Positions 1 through 6,418 of a DNA stretch of 17,236 nucleotides are shown here, piece by piece. Position numbers and translations under genes: made by a program. The notes below the pieces were generated by a model that ran no database searches, was not told the origin of the DNA, and was given only the letters and a program-made list of their open reading frames with translations. This DNA comes from CATZDY01 sp045599035 (lineage in GTDB: Bacteria > Bacillota > Desulfotomaculia > Desulfotomaculales > Desulfocucumaceae): contig JAZRVI010000029.1 of NCBI GenBank assembly GCA_045599035.1, positions 1 through 17,236 of the forward strand. Reading direction: 5' to 3'. Numbering within the stretch: the stretch's first letter is position 1; every line of letters starts with the position of its first letter.

Positions 1-18
1 TTGTAATCGTACATCATT
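1..18. repeat. 18-bp direct repeat, copy 1 (cut by window edge)
   Basis: These 18 bases are identical to positions 1175-1192. The match starts at the first base of the window, so the true repeat may extend to the left. On the minus strand both copies read AATGATGTACGATTACAA. The sequences on the plus-strand right side of the two copies differ, so the shared unit ends at base 18. It probably belongs to a mobile-element end or the start of a transposase gene; I cannot tell which. Confidence 0.55.
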
Positions 19-178
19 TTCAGACTTTGGAATACAAGTTTATGCTTAGAGCAAAGAAACTTTATAGACAAGCAATCCATTGATCACATTAGCGTCTAAT
101 TTCTGCCATACAGCAAGGAAGTAAAGTCAAACTCCCTGATATTTAGATTATATATTCAATCTATGTAATTGTCAACAA

Positions 179-220
179 GCGGCTTATATCCCACATGCAA
201 GCACATGGGTTTTACGCCGC
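179..220 (-). mobile_element. Transposon-end type nested hairpin after the tnpB fragment
   Basis: An outer stem GCGGC/GCCGC (179-183 with 216-220) encloses an imperfect inner hairpin, CCCACATGC-AA-GCACATGGG, with two mismatches. On the minus strand it reads GGCGTAAAACCCATGTGCTT and so on, nearly the same as the plus-strand hairpin at 9706-9748 (both contain AAAACCC(C)ATGTGCTT). Such nested palindromes are typical of IS200/IS605-family subterminal ends. It sits where the tnpB frame breaks off, so it probably marks the right end of a deleted element. Confidence 0.5.
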
Positions 221-540
221 AAATTATAACATTTTTTAGTTCGATGTTTGGCCTTGAATTTGGGAAAACCGATCTTAGGGTTCTGAAAAAAGTTTTTATA
301 TGCAGTCTGCAAATTCAGCTGAACATTGGCTAAAGCTAAACTGTCTGCTTCTTTCAGCCACGCAAACTCCTGCTTATATTGGGCAGGAGTATTATGTAGG
401 GTCTGTTTATTTTCCTGGTAATATTCTATCTTATCAGCCAGCATTTTATTGCAGATGAACCGAACACAGCCAAAGGTTTTCTCCAGCAGTATTTGCTGTT
501 CAGCGGTAGGATAGATGCGGAATTTACAGGCTTTGTTCAA
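184..540 (-). pseudogene. tnpB: Truncated IS200/IS605-family TnpB (N-terminal fragment)
   Basis: The 118-codon frame begins at a TTG (538-540) after an in-frame stop and reads MNKACKFRIYPTAEQ, then TFGCVRFICNKML and FPKFKAKH. This is the characteristic N-terminal OrfB/TnpB domain (the wedge/REC end of the RNA-guided nuclease). Full TnpB proteins are roughly 350-450 residues. Here similarity stops near residue 105 and the frame runs straight into a transposon-end hairpin, so the RuvC catalytic residues and the zinc finger are absent. The product cannot be a nuclease. The fragment keeps a strong upstream promoter (608-637), suggesting internal deletion of an element that kept its ends. Its source family may differ from that of the right-edge tnpB, which overlaps it at no position, so the two cannot be compared directly. 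Confidence 0.85.
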
Positions 541-607
541 GCTTTCTCACTCTGACTTTCCCGATATATTTCTTTTTATTGTTAGTAACTGAATAAGTTA
601 TATTATT

Positions 608-637
608 ATAATATCATTATAATAAAGTTATTGTCAA
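608..637 (-). promoter_or_regulatory. Sigma-A type promoter upstream of the tnpB fragment
   Basis: On the minus strand a perfect TTGACA (637-632) is followed after 18 bases by TATTAT (613-608). The region is very AT-rich. The promoter points at the truncated tnpB, whose start is about 70 bases downstream. It lies between that gene and the 658-679 hairpin. Confidence 0.6.
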
Positions 638-657
638 GCCTAACAGACGCAATTTAT

Positions 658-679
658 CCCCCACCTATAGAAGTGGGGG
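658..679 (-). mobile_element. IS605-type right-end hairpin abutting the RRM gene
   Basis: A perfect 7-bp stem, CCCCCAC/GTGGGGG, with loop CTATAGAA. On the minus strand it is preceded by AGCAAGAAGTC, the same lead-in (AGCAAGAAGCTC) that precedes the terminal hairpin of the right-edge tnpB at 16708-16727. That shared context marks it as a transposon right-end hairpin. It lies about 20 bases beyond the RRM stop codon and could also end RRM transcripts, although no U-tract follows. Confidence 0.55.
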
Positions 680-697
680 ACTTCTTGCTAGAAAGAG

Positions 698-964
698 TTA
701 AACAGCAGCTGAGTTTTCTTTTTGCCGAGCTTCGTTGACCGTGATCAAGCGGCCATTTAAGTCAGCTCCATTTAAAGCCTCCAGCATACAGTGGGCATCC
801 TGTTCGGAAGCCTCAACAAAGCCAAAGCCCCGAGAACGCCCGGTTTGGCGATCTAAAATAACCCGGCAGTCCAAAACCTCTCCATAGGGAGCAAAAAACT
901 CTGCCAATTCTTCTTCCCGAACAGCCCAGGGTAAATTCCCCACATATAAAGTCAAGATCTTCAC
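698..964 (-). CDS. Small RRM-type RNA-binding protein
   Basis: A single RNA-recognition-motif protein of 88 residues. RNP2 is LYVGNL (residues 6-11) and RNP1 is RGFGFVEA (residues 45-52), with the aromatic residues that stack on RNA bases in this fold. Nearly the whole protein is the RRM, followed by a short polar tail (RQKENSAAV). I chose the GTG at 962-964, giving MKILTLYVGNLPW, because family members start this way; GGGG lies 7 bases upstream. An ATG six codons earlier (982) has a purine run too close to it. Bacterial single-RRM proteins are generally thought to bind RNA, some with cold-shock-like roles, but no target is indicated here. It stands alone, flanked by transposon remnants on both sides. 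Family call is secure; role is open. Confidence 0.88.
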   Translation of the reverse strand: MKILTLYVGNLPWAVREEELAEFFAPYGEVLDCRVILDRQTGRSRGFGFVEASEQDAHCMLEALNGADLNGRLITVNEARQKENSAAV

Positions 965-1133
965 CTCTTTTCCCCAAAACATTTCCTTTTAAGTATATGC
1001 TTCCCGGTCAAAAATATACATCGGGAAAATCAGACAACAGCAGAAGGTTTCCAGCTTTCCCGCCCAAAGAAAGCTAAAACAAAACCAGCTCCGACGAGAA
1101 ATATCTAAATACCTATTCCATCAATCTGACTTA

Positions 1134-1153
1134 CCCACAGGCAAGCCTGTGGG
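1134..1153. mobile_element. Perfect 9-bp palindromic hairpin, transposon-end like
   Basis: CCCACAGGC-AA-GCCTGTGGG is a perfect 9-bp stem with a 2-base loop. Read on the minus strand it is preceded by CGCTTAACAATTGGAAC. The RNA-like element before prfB has GCTTAAACAATT ahead of its own terminal hairpin, so the order of parts is similar. No T-run follows on either strand, which argues against a terminator. Confidence 0.45.
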
Positions 1154-1174
1154 GTTCCAATTGTTAAGCGTTGC

Positions 1175-1192
1175 TTGTAATCGTACATCATT
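1175..1192. repeat. 18-bp direct repeat, copy 2
   Basis: Identical to bases 1-18. It lies 22 bases from the 1134-1153 palindrome. The two copies bracket the tnpB fragment and the RRM gene. Confidence 0.6.
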
Positions 1193-1255
1193 CTATTTCC
1201 TTTTATGGAATTAAACAGAAATATTCAAGAATACAGTATTATTAAAAAACTTGGC

Positions 1256-1285
1256 TTGCCAAAAACCCGAATTTTAAGTTATACT
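1256..1285 (+). promoter_or_regulatory. Sigma-A type promoter of pckG
   Basis: TTGCCA (1256-1261), 18-base spacer, TATACT (1280-1285). The start codon lies about 40 bases downstream, leaving a short leader containing GGAGG at 1312-1316. Confidence 0.55.
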
Positions 1286-1326
1286 GGAATAAGTATATTT
1301 ACGCAATTTATGGAGGTTTGATTTGA

Positions 1327-3111
1327 ATGGCTTTGACCCAAAACAAAGCGGTATTAAGTTGGATTGAACAAATGGTCGAACTGACCAATCCGGAACAGGT
1401 TGTCTGGATTGACGGTTCAGAAAAACAACTGAATGAACTGAAGCAGGAAGCTTTTCGCACCGGCGAAATGATCGAATTGGATCAGGAAAAATTGCCAGGC
1501 TGTATGTATCATAGAACCGCAGTTAATGATGTAGCCAGAGTAGAAGGCCGCACCTTTATCTGCACCAGCAACAGTGCAGACGAAGTTGGCCCCACCAACA
1601 ACTGGATGCAGTCGGACGAAGCTTATAAAATGGTTGAAGATATTGCAAGAGGCAGCATGAAAGGCCGTACCATGTATGTAATTCCCTATTGCATGGGTCC
1701 GGTAGGCTCTCCTTTTGCCAAAGTTGGTCTGGAGCTGACCGACTCCATTTATGTAGTTTTAAACATGAATATTATGACCAGAATCGGCCAAAAGGTTATG
1801 GATATGCTGGGCGATTCCACTGATTTTGTCAAAGGAACCCACTGCAAATGTAATGTGGATCCGGAACAAAGATATATTCTGCACTTCCCGGAAGATAACG
1901 CTATCTGGTCAGTTAATTCGGCTTATGGCGGCAATGTTCTGCTGGGCAAAAAATGCTTTGCTCTGCGGATTGCTTCCAATCAGGGACACCGGGAAGGCTG
2001 GCTGGCCGAACATATGCTGATTGTGGGAATTGAAAATCCCCAGGGCGAAGTTAAATATGTGGCCGGAGCTTTTCCCTCGGCCTGCGGCAAAACCAATTTA
2101 TCCATGCTGATTCCGCCGGAATCTTACTTGAAAAAAGGCTATAAGGTTTGGACAGTTGGGGACGATATTGCCTGGATTCGCATTGGAGATGACGGCCGCC
2201 TGTGGGCTATTAACCCGGAAAACGGCTTCTTTGGCGTTGCCCCCGGCACCAACGAAAAAACCAATTACAATGCTTTGATGTGTACCAAAAAAGATACCAT
2301 TTTCACCAATGTAGCCTTAAAAGCAGATAAAACCGTTTGGTGGGAAAAATTAGATAAGAATCTGCCGATTGGCGGCGAAGACTGGAAAGGCAATCCCTGG
2401 GATCCGGAATCCGGCGAAAAAGCCGCTCATCCCAATTCCCGTTTTACCGCTCCGGCTCGCAACTGCCCCTGCATTTCCCCGGAATGGGAAGCCCCCCAGG
2501 GCGTTCCGCTTTCGGCCATTATCTTTGGCGGCCGGAGAGCCAAAACCGCTCCTCTGGTGTATCAGGCCAGAGATTGGCAGCATGGAACCTTTGTCGGAGC
2601 TATTATGGCCTCCGAAACCACCGCTGCCGCCAGCGGAGCTGTAGGCGTAATTCGTCGGGATCCCATGGCCATGCTGCCTTTCTGCGGCTATAATATGGGC
2701 GACTATTGGCAACACTGGCTGAACATTGGGAAAAAATTGAGTAATCCGCCCAAAATCTTTAATGTTAACTGGTTCAGAACCGATGAAGACGGCAACTTCA
2801 TGTGGCCGGGCTATGGTGAAAACTTCCGGGTTCTGGAATGGATTCTGAAACGCTGCGAAGGTCAGGTGGAAGGACGGGAAACCGAAATCGGCTATCTGCC
2901 TCATGCCGAAGACATCAACCTGGAAAGCCTGAATTATGAAATCACTCCGGGACGGAAATTTACTTTGGACGATTTAAAAGCCATTTTGACGGTGGAAAAA
3001 GAATACTGGCAAAAAGATGTAGAAAACATCAAAGAATTCTTTGCCCGCTTCACTCGTTTGCCCAAAGAAATGCAGGCTGAATTGGATAAGCTGGAAGCTA
3101 ATGTCCAATAA
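1327..3111 (+). CDS. pckG: Phosphoenolpyruvate carboxykinase, GTP-dependent
   Basis: Converts oxaloacetate and GTP to PEP, GDP and CO2 in the cytosol; it can run in either direction in anaerobes. The 594-residue length fits the GTP family (about 600). The signature P-loop with its reactive cysteine, FPSACGKTN, spans residues 249-257 (Cys253, Lys255). Other family-typical stretches are RNCPCISPEWE, FGGRRAKTAPLV, MASETTAAASG, PFCGYNMGDYW and the C-terminal NWFRTDEDGNFMWPGYGEN. The ATG is preceded by GGAGG with a 10-base spacer. The gene is monocistronic: its own promoter lies at 1256-1285 and a strong terminator follows the stop. Many Bacillota use the ATP-dependent, non-homologous PckA instead, so the GTP form is a useful lineage marker. 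I see no truncation or missing key residue. Confidence 0.97.
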   Translation: MALTQNKAVLSWIEQMVELTNPEQVVWIDGSEKQLNELKQEAFRTGEMIELDQEKLPGCMYHRTAVNDVARVEGRTFICTSNSADEVGPTNNWMQSDEAYKMVEDIARGSMKGRTMYVIPYCMGPVGSPFAKVGLELTDSIYVVLNMNIMTRIGQKVMDMLGDSTDFVKGTHCKCNVDPEQRYILHFPEDNAIWSVNSAYGGNVLLGKKCFALRIASNQGHREGWLAEHMLIVGIENPQGEVKYVAGAFPSACGKTNLSMLIPPESYLKKGYKVWTVGDDIAWIRIGDDGRLWAINPENGFFGVAPGTNEKTNYNALMCTKKDTIFTNVALKADKTVWWEKLDKNLPIGGEDWKGNPWDPESGEKAAHPNSRFTAPARNCPCISPEWEAPQGVPLSAIIFGGRRAKTAPLVYQARDWQHGTFVGAIMASETTAAASGAVGVIRRDPMAMLPFCGYNMGDYWQHWLNIGKKLSNPPKIFNVNWFRTDEDGNFMWPGYGENFRVLEWILKRCEGQVEGRETEIGYLPHAEDINLESLNYEITPGRKFTLDDLKAILTVEKEYWQKDVENIKEFFARFTRLPKEMQAELDKLEANVQ

Positions 3112-3120
3112 GCAAGTCAT

Positions 3121-3160
3121 AAAAAAGGGGGTTCCAAAAAATTTGGAACTCCCCTTTTTA
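3121..3160 (+). terminator. Rho-independent terminator of pckG
   Basis: An inverted repeat with GTTCCAAA/TTTGGAAC plus GGGG/CCCC (one bulged T), flanked by A-run and T-run, ending in TTTTT (3155-3159). It begins 10 bases after the pckG stop. Confidence 0.9.
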
Positions 3161-3256
3161 TAAAGCGGATTTTGTCTTATAATAATCATGGATTGTTGGA
3201 AACATCCGCAAGCGGTTTATACTCCCGTTAGAAATATCTGAAACGGAAATACGAAT

Positions 3257-4090
3257 ATGCATGAAAAAAGAATATCGCCTGTTCTCAAATGGGCGGGCGG
3301 CAAAACTCAATTATTAAAACCTATTGCGGCAAGAATGCCATTATCCTATAAAAATTATTATGAACCGTTTGTCGGTGGTGCCGCTGTCCTATTTAATTTA
3401 ACCCCTGAACACGCTTTTATCAATGATATAAACAGACAGCTTGTAAACCTTTATGAGCAGTTAAAAACATCTGCTGAAACAATTATTGAAAAAATCAACG
3501 CAATAGACGCAATGCCCTGCAGTAAAGAATTATACTACGCAATACGGGAAAAATATAATTCTAAAATATTGCGGCAGGAGTTTGACGCTGATTGTGCCGC
3601 ACTAATGGTGTGGATAAACAAGCATTGCTTTAACGGCTTATACCGTGTCAATAACAAGGGGCTCTTTAATGTGCCATATAACAATAGAACAGGCGGAAAA
3701 TCTATTGATGAAGATAATATCAGGGCAATTTCAGAGTATTTGCAGCAGGCAGATGTAACTATTACCTGCCTTGACTTTGAAAAGGCCTGCAGCGGTGTTT
3801 CAGCGGGGGACTTTGTTTATTTTGACAGCCCCTATGTGCCGGAAAGTGCAACAGCGTCTTTTACTGATTACACAACGGATGGCTTTATACTTGCGGATCA
3901 CAAACGGTTGGCAGAATTGTTCAAGCGGCTTGACGGTACAGGTGCAAAAGTTATGCTGTCAAACAATGATGTTCCGTTGGTTCGTTACCTGTATACCGGA
4001 TATAATATTCAGTCTCTTGATGTAAAACGCATGATTAACTGCAATGCGAACAAAAGGAAAGGGAAAGAAGTCCTTATAACGAATTATTAA
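3257..4090 (+). CDS. D12-class DNA adenine-N6 methyltransferase (Dam-like), solitary
   Basis: Transfers methyl from S-adenosylmethionine to adenine N6 in DNA. At 277 residues it matches the Dam/M.DpnIIA (D12) family length. Visible motifs: SPVLKWAGGKTQLL at the N terminus (motif X), YYEPFVGGAAVLF (motif I, SAM binding) and FVYFDSPYVP (motif IV). The catalytic tetrapeptide is DSPY (residues 190-193) rather than the usual DPPY; Asp and the Pro-Tyr pair remain. No good Shine-Dalgarno lies ahead of the ATG, and no cognate endonuclease is adjacent. The far end meets a truncated small gene on the opposite strand, and codon use (GCA, ATA, AAT) looks different from pckG. Together these suggest a phage or mobile origin. 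GATC is the commonest target of this class, but the target here is not determined by the sequence. Confidence 0.9.
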   Translation: MHEKRISPVLKWAGGKTQLLKPIAARMPLSYKNYYEPFVGGAAVLFNLTPEHAFINDINRQLVNLYEQLKTSAETIIEKINAIDAMPCSKELYYAIREKYNSKILRQEFDADCAALMVWINKHCFNGLYRVNNKGLFNVPYNNRTGGKSIDEDNIRAISEYLQQADVTITCLDFEKACSGVSAGDFVYFDSPYVPESATASFTDYTTDGFILADHKRLAELFKRLDGTGAKVMLSNNDVPLVRYLYTGYNIQSLDVKRMINCNANKRKGKEVLITNY

Positions 4091-4192
4091 AATTTCCGTT
4101 ATCTCTGCATTCTCTGGCAATTCACCTAATAAATCCAAAGCTTGACCAACCGCAGAACATAACATAAAATACATCTTTTCAAAATCTGGCAT
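3959..4192 (-). pseudogene. Stump of a small phage-like protein running antisense into the adenine methylase
   Basis: The frame starts at 4192 with a good ribosome site (GAAGGA about 8 bases upstream) and reads MPDFEKMYFMLCSAVGQALD and then LLGELPENAEI. This acidic helical start resembles short, uncharacterised proteins I associate with Bacillota prophages. After about residue 35 (near 4088) the frame enters the methylase stop region and becomes the antisense of its C terminus (FFPFPFVRIAV), which looks like a shadow sequence. I infer that recombination at about 4085-4095 joined the methylase to the 5' part of this gene. If translated, the 77-residue chimera is unlikely to be functional. Function unknown. 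Confidence 0.5.
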
Positions 4193-4220
4193 TTTCCATT
4201 CCTTCTTTTTGATTTTTTTG

Positions 4221-4286
4221 GCGGTTCCTCGAAGAATAAAGATTGCTTAAACAATCAAGCTTGATTCCCCCGCATGAGAGTGTCAA
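4221..4286 (+). mobile_element. Decayed copy of the structured RNA/transposon 3' end found before prfB
   Basis: Positions 4231-4258 match 9935-9962 at 26 of 28 bases. The inner hairpin GATTG-CTTAAA-CAATC is conserved; the other copy ends in CAATT, so a G-T wobble there is a G-C pair here. Downstream, CCCCC...GAGAGTGTCAA (4267-4286) corresponds to CCCC...GGGAGAGTCAA in the prfB-side copy, but the GCTGC/GCAGC terminal hairpin has been lost. It is a remnant of the same mobile element family. Confidence 0.65.
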
Positions 4287-4515
4287 ATAATCGTCTGGCT
4301 CAAACAAATCAAGCAGGAATAAGTTTGGAACGATCTGGCCTAATTGTTAAATCGTTGTTAAATCGTATGAAAATCAATTATCTCCTGAAAATTTTAAATA
4401 AAATGTAAAATTATTAATTTATCTGGAATATTATAATATAAGATTTTTTAAGTTAGTTTTTTATTATCATATATAAAAGAAAAAAGCTTTCGGCAGGAAT
4501 AAAATTCATTTGATT
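4287..4515. other. AT-rich intergenic stretch upstream of lonB
   Basis: About 230 bases with no gene. It contains an exact tandem duplication of TTGTTAAATCG (4344-4354 and 4355-4365), then AT-rich sequence up to the proposed lonB promoter. No RNA gene or ORF is seen. Confidence 0.5.
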
Positions 4516-4525
4516 GGGAATAATA
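4497..4525 (+). promoter_or_regulatory. Possible forespore-sigma (sigma-F/G type) promoter of lonB
   Basis: GAATA (4497-4501), 14 bases, then GGGAATAATA (4516-4525), followed by the lonB ribosome site 13 bases later. The -10 fits the GGnnAnAnT pattern of sigma-F/G promoters. B. subtilis lonB is a sigma-F gene, which motivated the search. A match this short in AT-rich DNA can be chance. Confidence 0.3.
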
Positions 4526-4551
4526 GCTAAAAAATGCGAGGTGAACCTGTT

Positions 4552-6237
4552 ATGGAATCTTTTTGGAACTTAGGTGGAATTTTGATCACTATTCAGGTAG
4601 TTTTTGCTTTGGTAGTGGGAATGTATTTTTGGAATTTATTGCGGAATCAAAGAAGCCATAAAAGCAGCATTGAAAGCAAGTCTCGGCGGGAACTGGAAAA
4701 ACTGCGACGGCTCCGAGCTATTACCCTGACCGAACCCCTGGCCGAAAAAACCCGGCCTTCCTCTTTGCAGGAAATTGTAGGACAGGAAGATGGCCTCAAG
4801 GCTTTGCGAGCTGCTTTGTGCGGGCATAATCCCCAGCATGTAATTATTTATGGCCCGCCCGGAGTGGGCAAAACTGCGGCGGCTCGGGTGATTCTGGAAG
4901 AAGCTCGGACAAATGCCGATTCGCCATTCCGGGAAAAAGCCAAAATGGTAGAAATGGATGCTACCACCGCCCGTTTTGATGAAAGAGGCATTGCCGATCC
5001 CCTGATTGGCTCTGTCCATGATCCCATCTATCAGGGTTCCGGTTCCATGGGTGCCGCTGGAATCCCTCAACCCAAACCGGGAGCGGTTACCAAGGCACAT
5101 GGCGGAATTTTATTTTTGGACGAAATTGGAGAACTGCACCCCATTCAATTAAATAAATTGTTAAAAGTGATGGAAGATCGCAAGGTAATGCTGGATAGTG
5201 CTTATTACAGCATGGATGACATAAACATCCCCTCCCATATTCACGATATTTTTTTAAACGGCTTGCCGGCTGATTTTCGCTTAATTGGAGCGACTACTCG
5301 CCGTCCAGAAGAAATTGCCCCGGCCATTCGTTCCCGTTGTCTGGAAATTTTCTTCAAACCGTTAACTCCAGCTCAAATTGAAGCTATTGCCCAAAGAGCA
5401 GCCGCCAAAATTCCCTGCCCTTTAACCCCGGAAGGCTTAAAGCTGATTGCCAAATATTCGGCTAATGGTCGGGAAGCGGTTAATTTGGTACAATTGGCTG
5501 CTGGTCTGGCTCATACTGAAAAAAGAAATCAAATTACTGTAGCTGATTTGGAGTGGGTAATTAACAATGGCCGCTATTCTCCTCGACTGGAAAAGAAAAT
5601 CCCGACTCAAGCCAGAGTGGGTTTGGTAAATGGTCTGGCGGTAACCGGAGCCGGAACCGGAATTTTGTTGGAAATCGAAGCCTGTGCGGTTCCGTCTGCC
5701 CAAAATCCGGGACGGTTTACCCTGACCGGTATTGTGGAAGAAGAGGAACTGGGCGATAGCGGCAGAACCATTCGCCGCAAAAGCATGGCCAAAAGCTCTT
5801 TGGAAAATGTCCTGACAGTTTTGCAAAAGCTGACTGATTTCAATCCCTTTGCCTATGACCTGCACCTGAATTTTACCGGAGGAGTTCCGGTGGACGGCCC
5901 TTCTGCTGGAGCAGCGGCTGCTTTGGCTCTATATTCCGCTTTAAGCGGGCAGGCTGTAGATAACTTTTTGGCTTTGACCGGAGAAATTTCCCTGCAGGGT
6001 GATGTTTTGCCGGTGGGTGGGGTGAAAGACAAAATCGAGGCAGCCAGATTAGCCGGGGCTAAACGGGTCTTAATTCCCCAGGAGAATTATCAGGAAATTA
6101 TGCAAAACTGGACAGATATTGAAATTATCCCGGTCAAACGGCTGGAACAAATTTTCAGCCTGGCCTGGCCCAATAGTTCAAACGCCTTTATTCCCTCTCG
6201 ACCTTCTCAAGTGTTAAGTGCCGAAGCTTTAGTTTAA
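4552..6237 (+). CDS. lonB: LonB, membrane-anchored ATP-dependent Lon-type protease
   Basis: An AAA+ serine protease that unfolds and degrades proteins; in Bacillus it acts in the forespore during sporulation. Order of parts (561 residues): an N-terminal transmembrane helix (about residues 6-28, ILITIQVVFALVVGMYFW), a basic linker, then an AAA+ module with Walker A GPPGVGKT (101-108) and Walker B GGILFLDEI (184-192), and a C-terminal Lon proteolytic domain with catalytic Ser451 (DGPSAG) and Lys492 (VGGVKDK). It lacks the long N-terminal substrate domain of LonA, as expected for LonB. An ATG lies six codons earlier (4534), but GAGGTGA sits within those codons, 7 bases before the ATG at 4552, so I take 4552 as the start. 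No lonA is adjacent, although it often is in Bacillus. A hairpin without a T-run follows the stop. Confidence 0.95.
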   Translation: MESFWNLGGILITIQVVFALVVGMYFWNLLRNQRSHKSSIESKSRRELEKLRRLRAITLTEPLAEKTRPSSLQEIVGQEDGLKALRAALCGHNPQHVIIYGPPGVGKTAAARVILEEARTNADSPFREKAKMVEMDATTARFDERGIADPLIGSVHDPIYQGSGSMGAAGIPQPKPGAVTKAHGGILFLDEIGELHPIQLNKLLKVMEDRKVMLDSAYYSMDDINIPSHIHDIFLNGLPADFRLIGATTRRPEEIAPAIRSRCLEIFFKPLTPAQIEAIAQRAAAKIPCPLTPEGLKLIAKYSANGREAVNLVQLAAGLAHTEKRNQITVADLEWVINNGRYSPRLEKKIPTQARVGLVNGLAVTGAGTGILLEIEACAVPSAQNPGRFTLTGIVEEEELGDSGRTIRRKSMAKSSLENVLTVLQKLTDFNPFAYDLHLNFTGGVPVDGPSAGAAAALALYSALSGQAVDNFLALTGEISLQGDVLPVGGVKDKIEAARLAGAKRVLIPQENYQEIMQNWTDIEIIPVKRLEQIFSLAWPNSSNAFIPSRPSQVLSAEALV

Positions 6238-6251
6238 GACTTCCTTTGGCC

Positions 6252-6267
6252 AAAGCCGGAAGGCTTT
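6252..6267 (+). terminator. Hairpin after lonB (weak terminator candidate)
   Basis: AAAGCC-GGAA-GGCTTT, a 6-bp stem with a GNRA tetraloop, 15 bases after the lonB stop. No T-tract follows (CTGAGATAG), so intrinsic termination would be weak. Confidence 0.35.
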
Positions 6268-6277
6268 CTGAGATAGT

Positions 6278-6322
6278 CAAATTTTAGTCATCAGGCCGAT
6301 GGCCTGTAAAACTGAAAATTTG
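6278..6322. repeat. Long interrupted inverted repeat between lonB and the R-M island
   Basis: Outer arms CAAATTTTAGT (6278-6288) and ACTgAAAATTTG (6311-6322, one bulged G) enclose a second perfect stem, CAGGCC-GAT-GGCCTG (6292-6306). The double hairpin resembles a transposon end or a structured RNA. No gene overlaps it. Confidence 0.55.
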
Positions 6323-6365
6323 CCCTTCAATCCGGTTTATTGGTTTCCTTGCAGGAAGAACTAAT

Positions 6366-6400
6366 AAGAGCCTTGTAATTTCAAAGATTACAAGGCTCTT
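6366..6400. terminator. Perfect 14-bp inverted repeat, likely bidirectional terminator
   Basis: AAGAGCCTTGTAAT (6366-6379) and its exact complement (6387-6400) around a 7-base loop. It lies between convergent lonB and the restriction gene, ending 18 bases beyond the restriction gene stop. T-tracts are short on both sides (TCTTATTAG on the minus strand), but position and perfection suggest it ends transcription from both. Confidence 0.65.
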
Positions 6401-6418
6401 CAAATTCTATTTTTGTTA

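Larger units (their letters stand above)
965..1326. other. Intergenic region between divergent RRM gene and pckG
   Basis: About 360 bases without a gene. It holds a 7-bp stem AGCTTTC/GAAAGCT (1053-1075), a perfect 9-bp palindrome (1134-1153), the second copy of the 18-bp repeat (1175-1192) and the pckG promoter (1256-1285). I saw no convincing promoter for the RRM gene on the minus strand. A minus-strand frame MMYDYKQRLTIGTP begins in the repeat (about 1190) after AAGGAAATAG but runs into the palindrome and stops, so it may be a cut transposase start. Confidence 0.5.

Noticed and set aside
2350..2904. Long antisense open frame of 184 codons inside pckG
   Set aside because: It lies wholly within a highly conserved gene, has low-complexity shadow composition (many F, G, S, R) and no ribosome site; codon bias of pckG explains it.
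3200..3250. CCGCAAGCGG near 3206 resembles TCCGCAAGCG in the right-edge omega-RNA
   Set aside because: The match is about ten bases and self-complementary, with no shared flanks; too weak to call another element end.
4344..4365. Tandem TTGTTAAATCG x2 as a CRISPR or operator array
   Set aside because: Only two adjacent units without spacers; likely a simple duplication.
4636..5100. Antisense frame of 154 codons within lonB
   Set aside because: It overlaps the Walker motifs of a well-supported gene and has no recognisable domain.
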